Origin: Isoetes taiwanensis
Taxonomy: Eukaryota; Streptophyta; Lycopodiopsida; Isoetales; Isoetaceae
Length of the DNA: 64,000 nt
NCBI GenBank assembly: GCA_021234155.1
Contig: JAJEKV010000028.1
Span: 17,228,825-17,292,824, forward strand
Reading direction: 5' to 3'
Shown here piece after piece: positions 33,217-45,400 of the stretch. The notes below the pieces were generated by a model. That model searched no databases, was not told where the DNA came from, and saw only the letters and a list, made by a program, of their open reading frames with translations. Both the position numbers and the translations under genes were made by a program. Positions within the stretch are counted from its first letter, which is position 1, and each line of letters begins with the position of its first letter.

Positions 33217-34812
33217 TGGAAGAATTGCAGACATTCTTAAAATAGCAACCATCCTCAAGTGATAAAGAAATGCATTATTACCTCATTTCTTTTTTTTTTT
33301 TGTTGAAGGACGTCAGACTTTATTCAATCAAAGAGTCAAATACAAGTATAAATGCAGAGACAGGAATAAAATCTCAGCGGATAAGCGGAGACCCACCAAG
33401 TGAAGCAACCTGCCTAAGCATAAGAGTGCACATCCAAAAACTCCTCAAAAATCAATCGCCTCTTGTGAGGGGCAAGTGAAGAACAATGATACGACTTTAC
33501 AATGTAACCTTGAGCTTCTTGGAGAACACGAGTATCTGCCACATCCAGACATCTAGTATCTACCTCATTTCTTGCTTCTCAAACATGTCTTATGGCTAAA
33601 TTATGGCCCTTTGGGCCAGCATCAAACTAGCATATTGCTCTTGAAACCAAATCCCAGCGACTGTCGTGGAAACTCTAAATCCAGAATACCAACAGTATAA
33701 AAACACACCCAAAAAACAAACTTATGATATGAATACACAATGGTTCAACTAAATTAATATATGAATACATGATGGATATGCTCAAGTAGTACACTTGCAT
33801 GTACCTTCTTCATATGGTACACTCTGAACTGAATATAAATGCAAACACAAACACACTAGCAGGTTCCTAAGACATCAATTGCTATCTAACATCTTGTCCT
33901 ACACAATTGCAATCAGTTGCTTGCCAAAGCATATCATATCTTCTCATGTTCTTGTTCAGGACAGCCCTAGCTCTACTAAGAGCTGCTCTCGTGATTATCA
34001 CATGACACAGTTGGATGTCTACCACCTACATCCATGCAGGTGAGCCACAGATCTACACAACAATTTATATTTCCCATGGTATCACAAAGTTGATCAACAA
34101 AGGCAGATAGCCTGCCACAGAGACCATCCACGTTCAGCAGCTCTTTATATCCAAGATCCGCACATCGGGCTCGGAGTCACATGCACAGGAAATGTGGGGC
34201 TTTCATTAAGGGGATTGGGGGCTTCATTAGGATCAGAGGAGGGCATGCCAAAACCAGGGACTAGTATGGAAGGAACGAGGTTATCAGATCTTGCAATTTC
34301 CACTAGTTCAGGCCTTTCTTCCTCTGGAAACCCATCTGCAAACACAAATTGTAAAGATAAGGAACATACCTAGACAGAATCAAATCTCCTAAGCCCACTA
34401 CAGAGCTTCCACTACAAGCCAAAGCATTGCAACCACCCTTACCAAGTAGAGGTACAGGCATCTTCACAAAGAACCGGAATGGAACCATAGGGGACAAAAG
34501 CATTGCAACTCCACAGCCAAAACAACCTTACCGGAATAGAAGTTCCCAACAATCCAAGCCTGTTTGACACGGTCGGCCTGCACCTCGCATGCCATGAGAA
34601 AATCCCTTGCCCATTCAAAAAAAATACCAAATGTATATTTTTGATCTAAAAAAACATACAACACAAATAGCCAATGGTTCCTTGTCTAAAAAACCCAAGT
34701 ATAGCGACTTCGTAACCCATACAGTTTGCAAACTAATGGAAACTCGGATGTTTCATCCTTGCATTCAGGTGGTGCTAATGGTGATGCATTTAGTTTGGTA
34801 TGACACGTTGCC
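33217..34812. repeat. Segmental duplicate, copy 2
   Basis: This is the direct-orientation counterpart of 21,556-22,890, interrupted by a retro-insertion at 33,292-33,560. The match stops at about 34,812. It is followed by an inverted copy of 29,430-29,550 and then the truncated gypsy LTR. The minus-strand frames GFPEEERPELVEIARSDNLV and EVQADRVKQAWIVGNFYSGK of copy 1 are also present (34,145-34,640). Confidence 0.9.
33279..33573 (-). mobile_element. Poly(A)-tailed retro-insertion with 13-bp target-site duplication
   Basis: The 13-bp TACCTCATTTCTT occurs at 33,279-33,291 and 33,561-33,573, and the duplicate at 21.6 kb retains a single, uninterrupted site. Between them, read on the minus strand, is about 265 bp ending in AATAAAGTCTGACGTCC and a poly(A) run (T-run at 33,290-33,301). 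The first ~145 bases on that strand are open: VDTRCLDVADTRVLQEAQGY and then CSSLAPHKRRLIFEEFLDVH, ending in Tyr-Ala and TAG. This is the layout of a 5'-truncated copy of an mRNA (protein C-terminus, 3' UTR, AATAAA, tail) inserted by LINE-type machinery. It may be a processed pseudogene or a LINE 3' end. I do not recognise the protein. Confidence 0.75.
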
Positions 34813-34940
34813 TCTAAACCATCTCAACTTCAAGAAGATTTGTATATGTAGCATAATAACAGGGGTTTTTTTTTGTGTTTTTGTACGCTTTTCACAAAGG
34901 TTTTCCTAAGATTTCACGGTGTATTCGAATAGATGTACTA

Positions 34941-35533
34941 GTCTATACTTCACGTGATGAGGGCGAGGGCCCCACCGGCCACCAAGGTCCAAGAAGAGGG
35001 ATCTACAGAAGACGGGCGGGTCAAAGCCCCTCCAAGAAGCAGAAGACCCAAAGGTAGGACCCACTCAAGGGCCACTACTTGTCTCATAGCACGGGCCAAC
35101 AACGCCTCGTGATTCCCCGCTCGAGTGCCCAAGTAGTGGGAGCACGCCAAGCTGTCATGATGAGGATCGATTCAGGGTCTCGTCAGGGCCACCCGTGTTC
35201 CTATATATTGTAGCATTTTTGCTCCTTCAAAGAGGGAGGGTTCGGAGTGTTCTTTTTGTGTCACTACAGAGCGCACATGCCGGTCGCCTGCCAGGCGCCT
35301 TTGAGCCTTCATTGTACACTTGTTTTGATCAATGGATTGTCGTGGTTCTCCACAAGTGTCTTGTGTGTTTCATTGTGTATTGCAATTGTCGCTTTATCTC
35401 GAAGTTTTTCTTTGTTCTTTCCTCTCATAGCAAAAAATCCCGCTGCGGACAAGAGTGTTCAGATTTGCCCCCGCCGACTTCAAGGATCTCACAGACCGCC
35501 CCTCAGGGCGTATCCCGAGCCCGACCCCAAACA
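34941..35533 (+). mobile_element. 5' LTR of the large Ty3/gypsy composite (start truncated)
   Basis: From GTCTATACTT to CCGACCCCAAACA the sequence matches the 3' LTR (51,557-52,134) with scattered small indels. Shared landmarks are GGGATCTACA, CCTATATATTGTAGCATTTT (a TATA-like core), TTGATCAATGGATTG and TTGTGTGTTTCATTGTGTAT. The first ~34 bases of the 3' LTR are missing here, and the LTR abuts an inverted fragment of 29.4-29.5 kb. The bases after the LTR (CCGGGCGCCAAGG) resemble a TGGCGCC-type primer-binding site with a lesion at its CTG. Confidence 0.85.
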
Positions 35534-36263
35534 CCGGGCGCCAAGGTTTGCCTTACTTCCTCAAAGCCGGGATTGATACCTCATGTTCAACTCTTCTTTA
35601 CTCCCCGACGATATTCAACACTGCCGATGGAGTCAAGACGCCGCCATGAATCAGCGGGGCGCCTCCCCGGGCGAATATGTCCACATACACTCGGTTCATT
35701 GTCTCTCTTCTCCTCGAAATGAGCTTTAACTGCTCCACCTACACCACGGTATTGGCCTTTCCGTGATCGACCTCCCCTCGTGGAAGGTCGCCATTGTTCG
35801 CGTTCCCTGTTCGCCATATCATGCGCAGGTCGCAACACGCCTCTTTGAATTTACCCAACGGAATCCCCAACTCAAGATCTCGGGATGTAACCACCGCAAT
35901 TTTCTCTCGAACATCCGGGAAAATGTTTTCTATTGGTAATCTTTTTTAGGAACTTCGTACCACCGCTTCCACCTTTGTCAATTCCCTACCGTCTGCTTTC
36001 CTCTTTTTAATCGTTTCCCCACACGCCGCTCATGCCTCGGCTACAACCTTTTTGTTCCCACTACAACCGCTTCACATTTTTTTTTACTAATCTCACACAA
36101 CCTATGCCGCCGTACCTATGCAAAGAACCAACACCTACCGGCTTTTTTTTTTCCACAAATGCAAACACCCATTCATGCTAATTCTTACACATGCTTTAAA
36201 ACTCCCATATCCACTCTTTGAAATGATAAAGGTAAACACATAGACCGAGTGCTCAGGCTCACA
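35534..36263 (+). other. Gypsy 5' leader, copy 1
   Basis: This is untranslated leader between LTR and gag, matched by 41,720-42,420 in copy 2. Shared phrases include CTCTTCTTTACTCC, GAATCCCCAACTCAAGAT and CACATAGACCG/GG. Primer-binding-site-like bases lie at its start. No coding frame is supported. Confidence 0.6.
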
Positions 36264-39200
36264 TGGATGAATTTGAGTCACTTGCGATCTCAATGGTCAC
36301 CCGGATCCAAAAACTAAAATTCCACATCTTTTCGACGACTCCGCGGAGCACCCCACCTAATGGTCGATGGCAAACAAAAGCCACCGGAAACAAGATTGAT
36401 ACACATGAAGACCTCTTTTTCTTTCCCATTACGGGCACCCTTTTTGCGGGATGATCAACAACCGCCGAACGACAACACACTCCCGCGTAACCCGTGAGAA
36501 TTCGGCCGGTGACTTTGCGCATCGACCGCAGATCTTAGTCAACAAGTTGAAGGAATTTCCAACCCAAAGCCAAATTCTAGTGTGGTTTCTTCAAGGCTTA
36601 CCCCTTCACATCCGATTTATGATCAGTATTTGCGCCCCAAGACATTACAAGAAGCCATTGAATTAGTCAATCACTGCTCATGTTTCTCACGCCGATCAAG
36701 CCACGATATCTCCATTTCCCCTACACACCCACGCCAAGACTCGACCGCCTCCACCAGCCCCCCAAGAAATAACATTTGGTGTACTATTTGCCAAGATTCT
36801 CGTGACATCCGGGCTAATGAGTGTAACTCCTCGGATAGCATGATCCATTGCAAACGCCGCAACATGCGTAACCACACCATCAAGAATGTACAAATCCACG
36901 CATTAAACCAGACGACAACGCCTTTGTTCACCAAGTGCGTATGTACCCACGCGAAACTCAACCACGCATTACCGCACAGTACCACGACAACAACAACAAC
37001 CCCAAAGAACAACAAAGAACTACAACGGGACCTCCTCGCTCCACTTTTGATCCAAGCAAGTCCCAATGTTTCAACTCAGGACCAATGGGGTCATCGGGCC
37101 GCAGATTGTCCCTCAACTTCCTCAAGTTCAAATACAAATTCCCGCACCAATCAAACCACGACAAGTAAGGCCTTTACACCTTTTCAAGTATGGGAAGCTG
37201 GCGGGAAGGCAAGGCCCACGCCTGCTCAAACGCCACCACGGCCACCACAACAACAACCACGCCAACAAAGAAACAACTCAAAACAATTGATGATCAACTC
37301 CAAGAAGAAATTTACCATGCAATCAACACCAATTCTTGAATCCTCCAACCGATTGAGGTTCTCCCTCATTCCCCACGCCATAAGCACCCCTCCGGCACCA
37401 AGTTTTTGCAAATGATTCGCGTACCAAAATGCCATCAACCAAATTGCTTCATTTTTGCACCCAACTGATCAACTACTTTTCTCATGTTCAACCTAAACTT
37501 CGCAAAGTCTCCGCTTCAACTCATCGAACGCAAGGTAAGGTACCGGCACTCAAGTCCTACAATGCTACCACACGATCGAGCCACGACCATCACCTAATGC
37601 CACTTACATCCGCAACACCACCACTCAACATTGCCGGGTCGACCTCCCTCAACAATGTAGCACATCTATTGCTGAGCAACAACAACCCACGGATCCACCA
37701 CAACCACCAAGTAATCCTCCCGAACTTCAACAAGAACTTGCTAAAATCAAAATTCCTCTCAAATTTTACGACTATCCCACAACTATGTCCAAAGACTACA
37801 GCAAACATTTTACAAAACCCGTAGATACTTGTTAATGTAGCCGCCATATCAACACCCACCTGCATGCACATCGCAATAAAAGGTTGTTCACCATGTTCGG
37901 GATCGATGGTGGCAAAAGCAGTCAATCTTATTACGATAATCTCAGACGAATAATTGGGCATAAGGGAGCTCCATACTGCCTCTTATGACATCAAGCCAAG
38001 GAATGGCCATATCACGCCACCCACAAGGAGTTACACAAAACCAATACCAAATAATATTGAGATCTACAATTTACCATGGAATTCGGTGTTTGGAGAGCAG
38101 GAGAAGATCCCGGAGATTATGAAATGTTAGTAGGGATCTAATTCTTTTTGAGACAAGCTAAAAAGCATTCACCATCGGGCCACAGATCAACTTGTTATCA
38201 CAGATGGCAAGCTCATCGTTATCGATGGATCCGACCACGGCCAGATCATTTCGTAGATCACGCTGAATCGACACAGCTGACTCAACAAGTTTGCAACACC
38301 TATCGCTATAAGCCAAGGGTTTGCCACTACCTGCTACCTGTAATACAATCAACCATGGGAAGACATGGATATTGATAAAGGCATAGCAACGCCGGGTTGA
38401 CCCTATTTGACACCTTGTAACAACGTCACATTGGTTCCACATGAGGAGACTGACGGTACCCCCTCCCTCCTGCTCAAGAAGACACCACACCAACTCCTAG
38501 TGGCACGCCACTATTTTTCAAAATTGGTCAACATGAACATCCTCGGCCCACTGCGGAGCTGCCCCACACCGCTCAGATGATCAAGTCATTCCAATACATT
38601 CAAACTCCTCGAGACATAATTGATATTGGAACAAATCAACCAACTGATTGGCACGCTCCACACGCCAAAGATTCGTGGAGCAAGCCATTGTGCTATTCAA
38701 ACGCTTTCAAGCACATCTTTGCTTGGAGCTACAAAGACCTCCTCGAGGTATCAAGAAAGAATTGGGACAACTCTCGATTCCCACCAAGCCGATGCTAGAC
38801 CCATCTAGCAACGACAGCACGGGCTAACCCAAACTACCGCGAAAAGGTTAAAGCCGAAATTGACAAGCTTTTGACGCCGACTTATCTACGCAGGTCAAAC
38901 ATTCTAATGGGTAAGTCCTATTGTTATTGCCCTCAAACATAATGGAAAAATTCGCTTGTGTGGATTATAGAAAACTCAATCAAGCCACCTGACCGGATCA
39001 TTTCCCTCCCCTTCACCTGATCAAGTGTTGGAAGATGTAGCAGCCACCAGATGTACTTCTTCATGGACGGCTTCTCCGTTATAATCAAATATCCATTCGA
39101 AGAAGATCAACTAAAGACTACCTTCACTACTCCATGGGGTACCTTTGTTACAAAGTCGCCTTTTGATTGTCAAACTCACCATCCACATTTCAACGCATTA

Positions 39201-41500
39201 TGCTTGCCGTTTTTCAAGAGTACATGCAAGTTCATCCCTTCTCGCAAGTCTTCGTGATGACTTCTCCACTTACACCCAATGCTATGGACCATTTGGTAAA
39301 ACTTGAACTAGTTTTTCAACGCCGATGAATCGAATTAGCCTCAATCCCAAAAGTGCACCTTCGTGTCACCCTGTACTTAGGACATGTCGTGAGTCGACAC
39401 GATTACAACGACCCACCAAAATCAGCCGGGTCATCGTGAGCATATCCACCGCTAATATCAAGGACACACGCTCTTTCTTGGCAAAGTCAACTTCTATGCC
39501 ACCTTTTATTCCGTGCATTGGTACCGATCACGATCCAATTCACAAACCGACCGGAAATCCATACACATGGACTTGACATCCGATGCAAATCAAGCTTTTA
39601 AAGAACTCAAAGTCAAGCTCACGTAAGCCCCCGCGGCCGGTACCACCTCAATGGGACAAACCATTTCATGTCCATGTTGATGTTTCAGCTTTGGCATTGA
39701 GCCGCTCTAGCTCAAGAGTATGCACCAAATCGACAAGCTTCCATCGATATACTTCGCCAGAAAACTAACTCAACTCCCGGCCGAAGAACTATTCGCCACC
39801 TGGAAGGGAAGCCCCGGCCTTATCTTTGTGTACAACGCCGACACTATCTTCTTGGTAGTCAAATTCCGCTTTTATGTGGATCATCAAGCTCTTTCTATAT
39901 TTAATCAATAAGCCAAACCCCACGGGCCGAATTGCTCGATGGATATTGATATTGCAAGAGTTTGCCCCTTTGACATTATTCACAAGCCGGACGCCACACG
40001 GTCCCCGACTATCTTTCACGATACAATACCCGATGATCCTCTAAGGAGTTCACGATGCCCTTCCGGATGCTCAACTGTTTCGGTCATCGCACGCCATTGG
40101 TACCATCATCACTATCAACGCTTTCCTCACGGGCGCACTCCCGGCCAAGTGACTCCCACGCCTTCCGTAAAGACAACTGCGATAAACAACAATTCCTTCG
40201 CTGGCACGATTATACGATGGTTGCCGCCATCTCTATAAATGTGGTAAAGACAATGTGTGTTCGACGATGTGTTCTTCCCTCACGGTCCCCGACGAAGTCA
40301 AACAAGCCCACGGCGACTTGGCGCGGGTCATTTCAATGGAGACAACACGCTAAGGAAACTCCTCCTTGCCGGGTATTACCGCCCACGCCAAAGATGCTTC
40401 ACAAATACACACGCACGCGGATGTTTTGTCGAGGCTTGGTAGACCCACGCCCGTGACGCCTCGCCAGCCACGCCAATAGCCACGCCCCTTTGCAAATGGG
40501 GTATGGATTTTGTTGGTCCCATGGACCCACCCGCAATCAACACTAGGGCACGCTACATTCTAGTCTTCACCTGACTATGCAAACTTCAAATGGGTCGGAA
40601 GCGCAGTTCTTACCGACAACACGGGTCGCTAGTACAAATGGCAAGGTTCTCTACAAGAACATCATCACGCTTTGATGTCCCTTAGAATTAGTTAGTGATC
40701 GAGTTCATTTCATCAATCACACTATTGCCGGAACTCACTAACTATCCGCACATTCATCACGTAAAAGCACTTTACTATCCCCTGCGGTAATGGTTTGGCC
40801 GAAAGCACAAACAAGGTGCTTATCCACATTCTCAAGAAGATTTGTGATCCTACAAGAAAAAGATTGGCAAGATAAGCTACCTTACAGCTTTATGGGCTTA
40901 CAATACAACATACAAAGTAGCAACCGTCAAACACCTTTTCGACTTGTGTATGGCCAAGAGGTTCTTATGCCTTTTGAGTTCATTTTACCCCCACTCAAAT
41001 TTCGCTAGCAATGTAACATAATCCATCAGCAGCCTTTGCAAGAACGAAGTTTATCAACCGGAACAACCGATGAACTTCAAGAGATGTTTTTTAGACTTCC
41101 AACAAGGCAAACAACTACAAAACAATGGCATGACAAACACATCAAAAACAAACTTTTCAAATTACACTTAGTTCTTCTTTACGACCGAGATAACAACAAC
41201 ATCCCTGCAAATCCCAAGCTCGATGGTCGACCATACAAAATTGAGATACACCACATCCCCGAGTTTTACAATTACAAGAATTGAATGGCACTCCATTTCC
41301 TACATTAGTCAATGGATTTCGACTCAAGAAATTTCAACCCCCGGGCCGCTAAGATCCTTAGCTCAAGAACAAAATTCTACAACAAGATGTCACTTGTACA
41401 AATTCTGCAGAAACACTTTCTATTATGTACAAAATTGCCCGAAGGCTACACTACTGTGATTTTCACCCCGAAAAGTCCTAAACTAAACAAAAATTGGAAA
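36264..41500 (+). pseudogene. Ty3/gypsy gag-pol, copy 1, heavily broken
   Basis: Gag begins with MDEFES (36,264) and continues in other frames (YDQYLRPKTLQEAIELVNHC; a CCHC knuckle remnant QCFNSG/WGHRAADCP near 37,065-37,110). The protease has a DGG active-site remnant near 37,905. Reverse transcriptase is at 39,050-39,440 ([30 protein letters not shown], then a DDFST-type region). RNase H is at 39,650-40,040 (KPFHVHVDVS, VDHQALSIFNQ, DIIHKP). Integrase is at 40,250-41,010 (AHGDLARVIS-like zinc region, GMDFVGPMD, NTTYKVA-type end). Dozens of 1-6-base indels break the frame relative to copy 2, yet intervening stretches are identical. It cannot encode a working polyprotein as read. Confidence 0.85.
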
Positions 41501-41528
41501 AACCCTTATCATCAGAAATGGATGCAGG

Positions 41529-41719
41529 TGTTCTCCACAAGAGGTATCTTGTGTGTTTCATTGTGTATTACAATTAACATTTTATCACGAGTTTTTCGTT
41601 TACTTTCCTCACATTGCTTAAAAAATCCATTGACAGAGTGTCACCGGGGATTTGCCTACTTAGGACTTCAAAGGATCTCCGCAGTCATCCTCGAGGCGAT
41701 CAGAGGCGGACCCCAAACA
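41529..41719 (+). mobile_element. Internal partial LTR between the two gypsy copies
   Basis: GTTCTCCACAAG...TTGTGTGTTTCATTGTGTAT through GGACCCCAAACA matches the last third of the flanking LTRs. It is followed by a second gypsy leader. The first ~420 bp of this LTR and the 3' region of copy 1 are deleted. Confidence 0.85.
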
Positions 41720-42420
41720 ACGGCGCTGATGCGGGCGACTCCTGCGTAATTTAATTACCGCTGTTCAATCCCTTCTTTTTACTCCGGCGATATTCAACAC
41801 GGATGAGTCAAAGAGCCTTATGAGCTATGCAGCGCTCCGCTTGAGCATATGTCCGCCTCACCGGATTTGGGGTTGTCTCTTCTCGCGAAAGGTGTCGCGA
41901 GGCGCAATCGATTTCCACCTACACCGACAACTTTCGGTCCAGGCCTCCACAGCGGAAGGTAAGCCCGACTGACCAGTTCCACCCGTTAAGCCACATCATG
42001 CAGTGCAACACGGCCCTTTGGAATTTCCTCCCGCAGGAATCCCCAACTCAAGATCATGTGAGACCTGCCATTTTCTCTGCGGAACATCACATAAAATATT
42101 TTCTCTTGGTAATCTTTCTTTGGAACGAATTTTTCCTGCAGCTTCCACCTGTCAATTCCCCTCTGGTCTGTTCCCTTAAAACGTCCCCATTCATGCTATC
42201 ACAACCTTTGTTCCCCACTACAATTTGCCAGGTACCTCTTACACTAATCTCACACAACTATACGGTTTGGTGCCTATCACGACCCAACCAACACCCTACG
42301 TCTTTCTTTTTACAGTAGCTTTACCCATTCATGTGAGCTCCTGCACATACTTTCAAAAACTCCATATCCTCAGGAAATGATAAAAGAGTAAACACATAGG
42401 CCGGAGTTACTCGGGCTCAC
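41720..42420 (+). other. Gypsy 5' leader, copy 2
   Basis: The leader follows the internal LTR with AACGGCGCTGATG, near a TGGCGCC-type primer-binding site. It aligns with 35,534-36,263, including ACATCATGCAGTGCAACACG and CACATAGGCCGG. No coding frame is supported. Confidence 0.6.
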
Positions 42421-45400
42421 ATGGATGAATTTGAGTGCCGGATCTCAATGTCCTCAGGTCAAACTAAAATTCACATCTTTTACGGCGACCTGCGTGGAAC
42501 ACCCGCGAATGGTGATGGCAAACAAAGCCACTCGGGAAACAAGATTGGATACACACATGAGACCTCTTTTCTTTCCCATTCCCGGCACCCTTACTTGGAT
42601 GATCAACAAGCTGGCGAGCGACCTCAACACACTCAAAGCCCGAGGAGAATGCTGAGGACTTTCGGACGCCATTTGCGGTCTTGAAAGTCAGCAAGTTGAA
42701 GGAATTTCCAACCCAAAATAATTCTAGTGTGGTTTCTTCCAAGGCTTACCCTCTCGCATCCGTTTTATGACTGGTATTTGTGAACATTCTGAAAAACATT
42801 GGAATTGGTCAATCACTGCGTTTTCATGATGTTTCCTCGCAGCGGTGATCAAACCCGCGATACTCCCATTTCCCTGCGGCTGCACCCCGCAGCACCTCAG
42901 AACGCCTCCCGGCGGTTCCCCGAAAATAACATTTGGTGTACTATTTGCGATTACTTTCGGGACATCGTGAATAGGTGTAACTTCTGGGATAGCATGATCC
43001 ATTTGCAAAGCAGCTGCAACATCACGAGAACCACACCAGCGAAGAATGTACAAATCCGCGACAAATCCGTGTCGACAGCGTCTTGTTCACCAAGTGCGAA
43101 GGTACCTGCCAAACTGTACCACGCATACGTACGCACCACGCATAAATAACAACAACCCCGGCCAATAACAAGAACCTACATTGGACTCCTCCTCGTTCCA
43201 CTTTTGATCAAGCAAGTCCCAATGTTTCAACTTTGTGACCAATGGGGTCATCGGTCTAGCATTGTCCTCAACTTCCTCAAGTTCAAATACAAATTCCACG
43301 GCACCAATCAAACCACGGCGGTCGCGTCTTACACCTTTTTTCAAGTATGGGAAGCCAAGGGAAGGCAAGGCCCACGCCGGTCATCAAACCCGGCCACCCG
43401 CGGCCCACCTCACAACAACAACAACCATAACAAAGAAACAACTCAAAAACAATTGGATGATCAACTCCAGAAGAAATTTACCATGCAATCACCACCCTTT
43501 GATCCTCAAGCTGATTGAGGTTCTCCTCATTCCCCGCCATAAGCACCCCGCACCAAGTTTTTGCAGCCGATTCTCGTACCGGTGACCATCAACCAAATCG
43601 TTTCATTTTGCACCCAATCCGATCAACCATCCTCATGTTCAACCAAACTTCGCAAAGTCCGGCTCAACTCATCGAACGTCGCGGTAGGTAAGGCACCTAA
43701 GTCCACAATGCTACCACACGACGGGGAGCCACGACCACGAATGCCACCACATCCGCAACACCACCACTCAACATTGTCTGCTGGGTCCACCTCCTCAACA
43801 AGGTAGCGACATCTATTGCCGAAAGCAACAACAACCCACGGATCCACCCACAACTACCGCGCAATCCCTCCCCAACTTCAACAAGAACTTGCTAAAATCA
43901 AAAAATTCCTCCTCAAATTTCTTACGGTATCCTACAACTATGTCCAAAGACTACGAGCACATTTTACAAAACACAGATACTGCTAATGTAAATACATATC
44001 AACACCCACGGTGCATGCACATGGGCAAAAAAGGTCGCCTCACCATGTTGGTCGATGGTGGCGTATGATCAATCTTATTACGCATAATCTCGAGGCGACA
44101 ATTGGGCATAAAGGGAGCTCCATACGCCCTTATGACATCAAGCTTAGAATGGCCATATCACTTAACCACAAGGAGGTTACACAACCAATACCGGTCAATA
44201 TTGAGATCTACAATTTACCATGGAATTCTGGTTTTGGAGCGTGAGAAGATCCCGGAGATTATGAAATGTTAGTAGGGCGACCCTTTTTGAGACAAGCTAA
44301 AAGCATTCCTCTTGGGCCCCGTGATCAACTTGTTATCACGGATGGCAAGCTCATCACATTTTATGGATCTCGACCCGCGGGCGGATCATTTACTCAGATC
44401 ACTAATCGACAGGTGACTCACGAACAAGTTTGCAACACCTATCGATTACAAGCCAAGGGTTTGCCACTCACCGCTTGCGAATACAATCAACCATGGGAAG
44501 ACATGGATATTGATAAAGGCATAGCAGAACGCTGGTTGACCCCTATTTGACACCTTGTAACAACGTCACATTGGTTCCACATGAGGAGGTACCCCCAGCT
44601 CCTCCTCCCGCTCAAGAAGACACCACAATTAACTCCTAGTGGCACGCCACTATTTTTCAAAATTGGTCAACATGAACATCACGTGTCCTACTGTGGAGCC
44701 ACCTTAATGCTCGGGGATGATCAAGTCATTCCACACATTCAAACTCCTGCGGTAGTAGACATCATTGATATTGGAACAAATCAACCAATCCGACAAGTAC
44801 GCTACCTCACGCCCGCATTCAGGAGCAAAGCCATTGTGCTATTCAAACGTTCAAGCACATCTTTGCTTGGAGCTACAAAGACCTCCGAGGTATCAAGAAA
44901 GAATTGGGACAACTCTCGATTCCCACTAGCGCCGGATGCTAGACCCATCTAGCAGATAAAGGTATTAAACCCAAACTACCGTGAAAAGGTTAAAGCCGAA
45001 TTGACAAGCTTTTGAATATTTGGACTTATCTGAGGTCAAACATTCGAATGGGTAAGTCCTATTGTTATTGCCCTCAAACATAATGGAAAAATTAAGCGTT
45101 TGTGTGGATTATAGAAAACTCAATCAAGCCACGGACCGGATCATTTCCCTCTCCCTTCACGGATCAAGTGTTGGAAGATGTAGCGGGCCACGAGATGTAC
45201 TCCTTCATGGGCCCGGCTTCTCTAGGTTATAATCAAATATCCATTCGAGAAGAAGATCAACTAAAGACTACCTTCACTACTCCATGGGGTACCTTTTGTT
45301 ACAAAGTCGCTCCTTTTGGATTGTCAAACTCACCATCCACATTTCAAACGCATTATGCTTTGCATTTTTTTCAGAGTACATGCAAGTTCATCCCTTTCTC

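Noticed and set aside
35195-35722. 175-codon + frame
   Set aside because: It lies across the LTR and leader of the gypsy composite and its partner LTR does not keep it; a chance open frame.
36582-37415. 277-codon + frame at the start of gypsy copy 1
   Set aside because: Only the first ~30 codons are gag-like. After that the frame leaves the gag reading frame and runs through C-rich DNA that lacks stops by composition, so it is not a protein.
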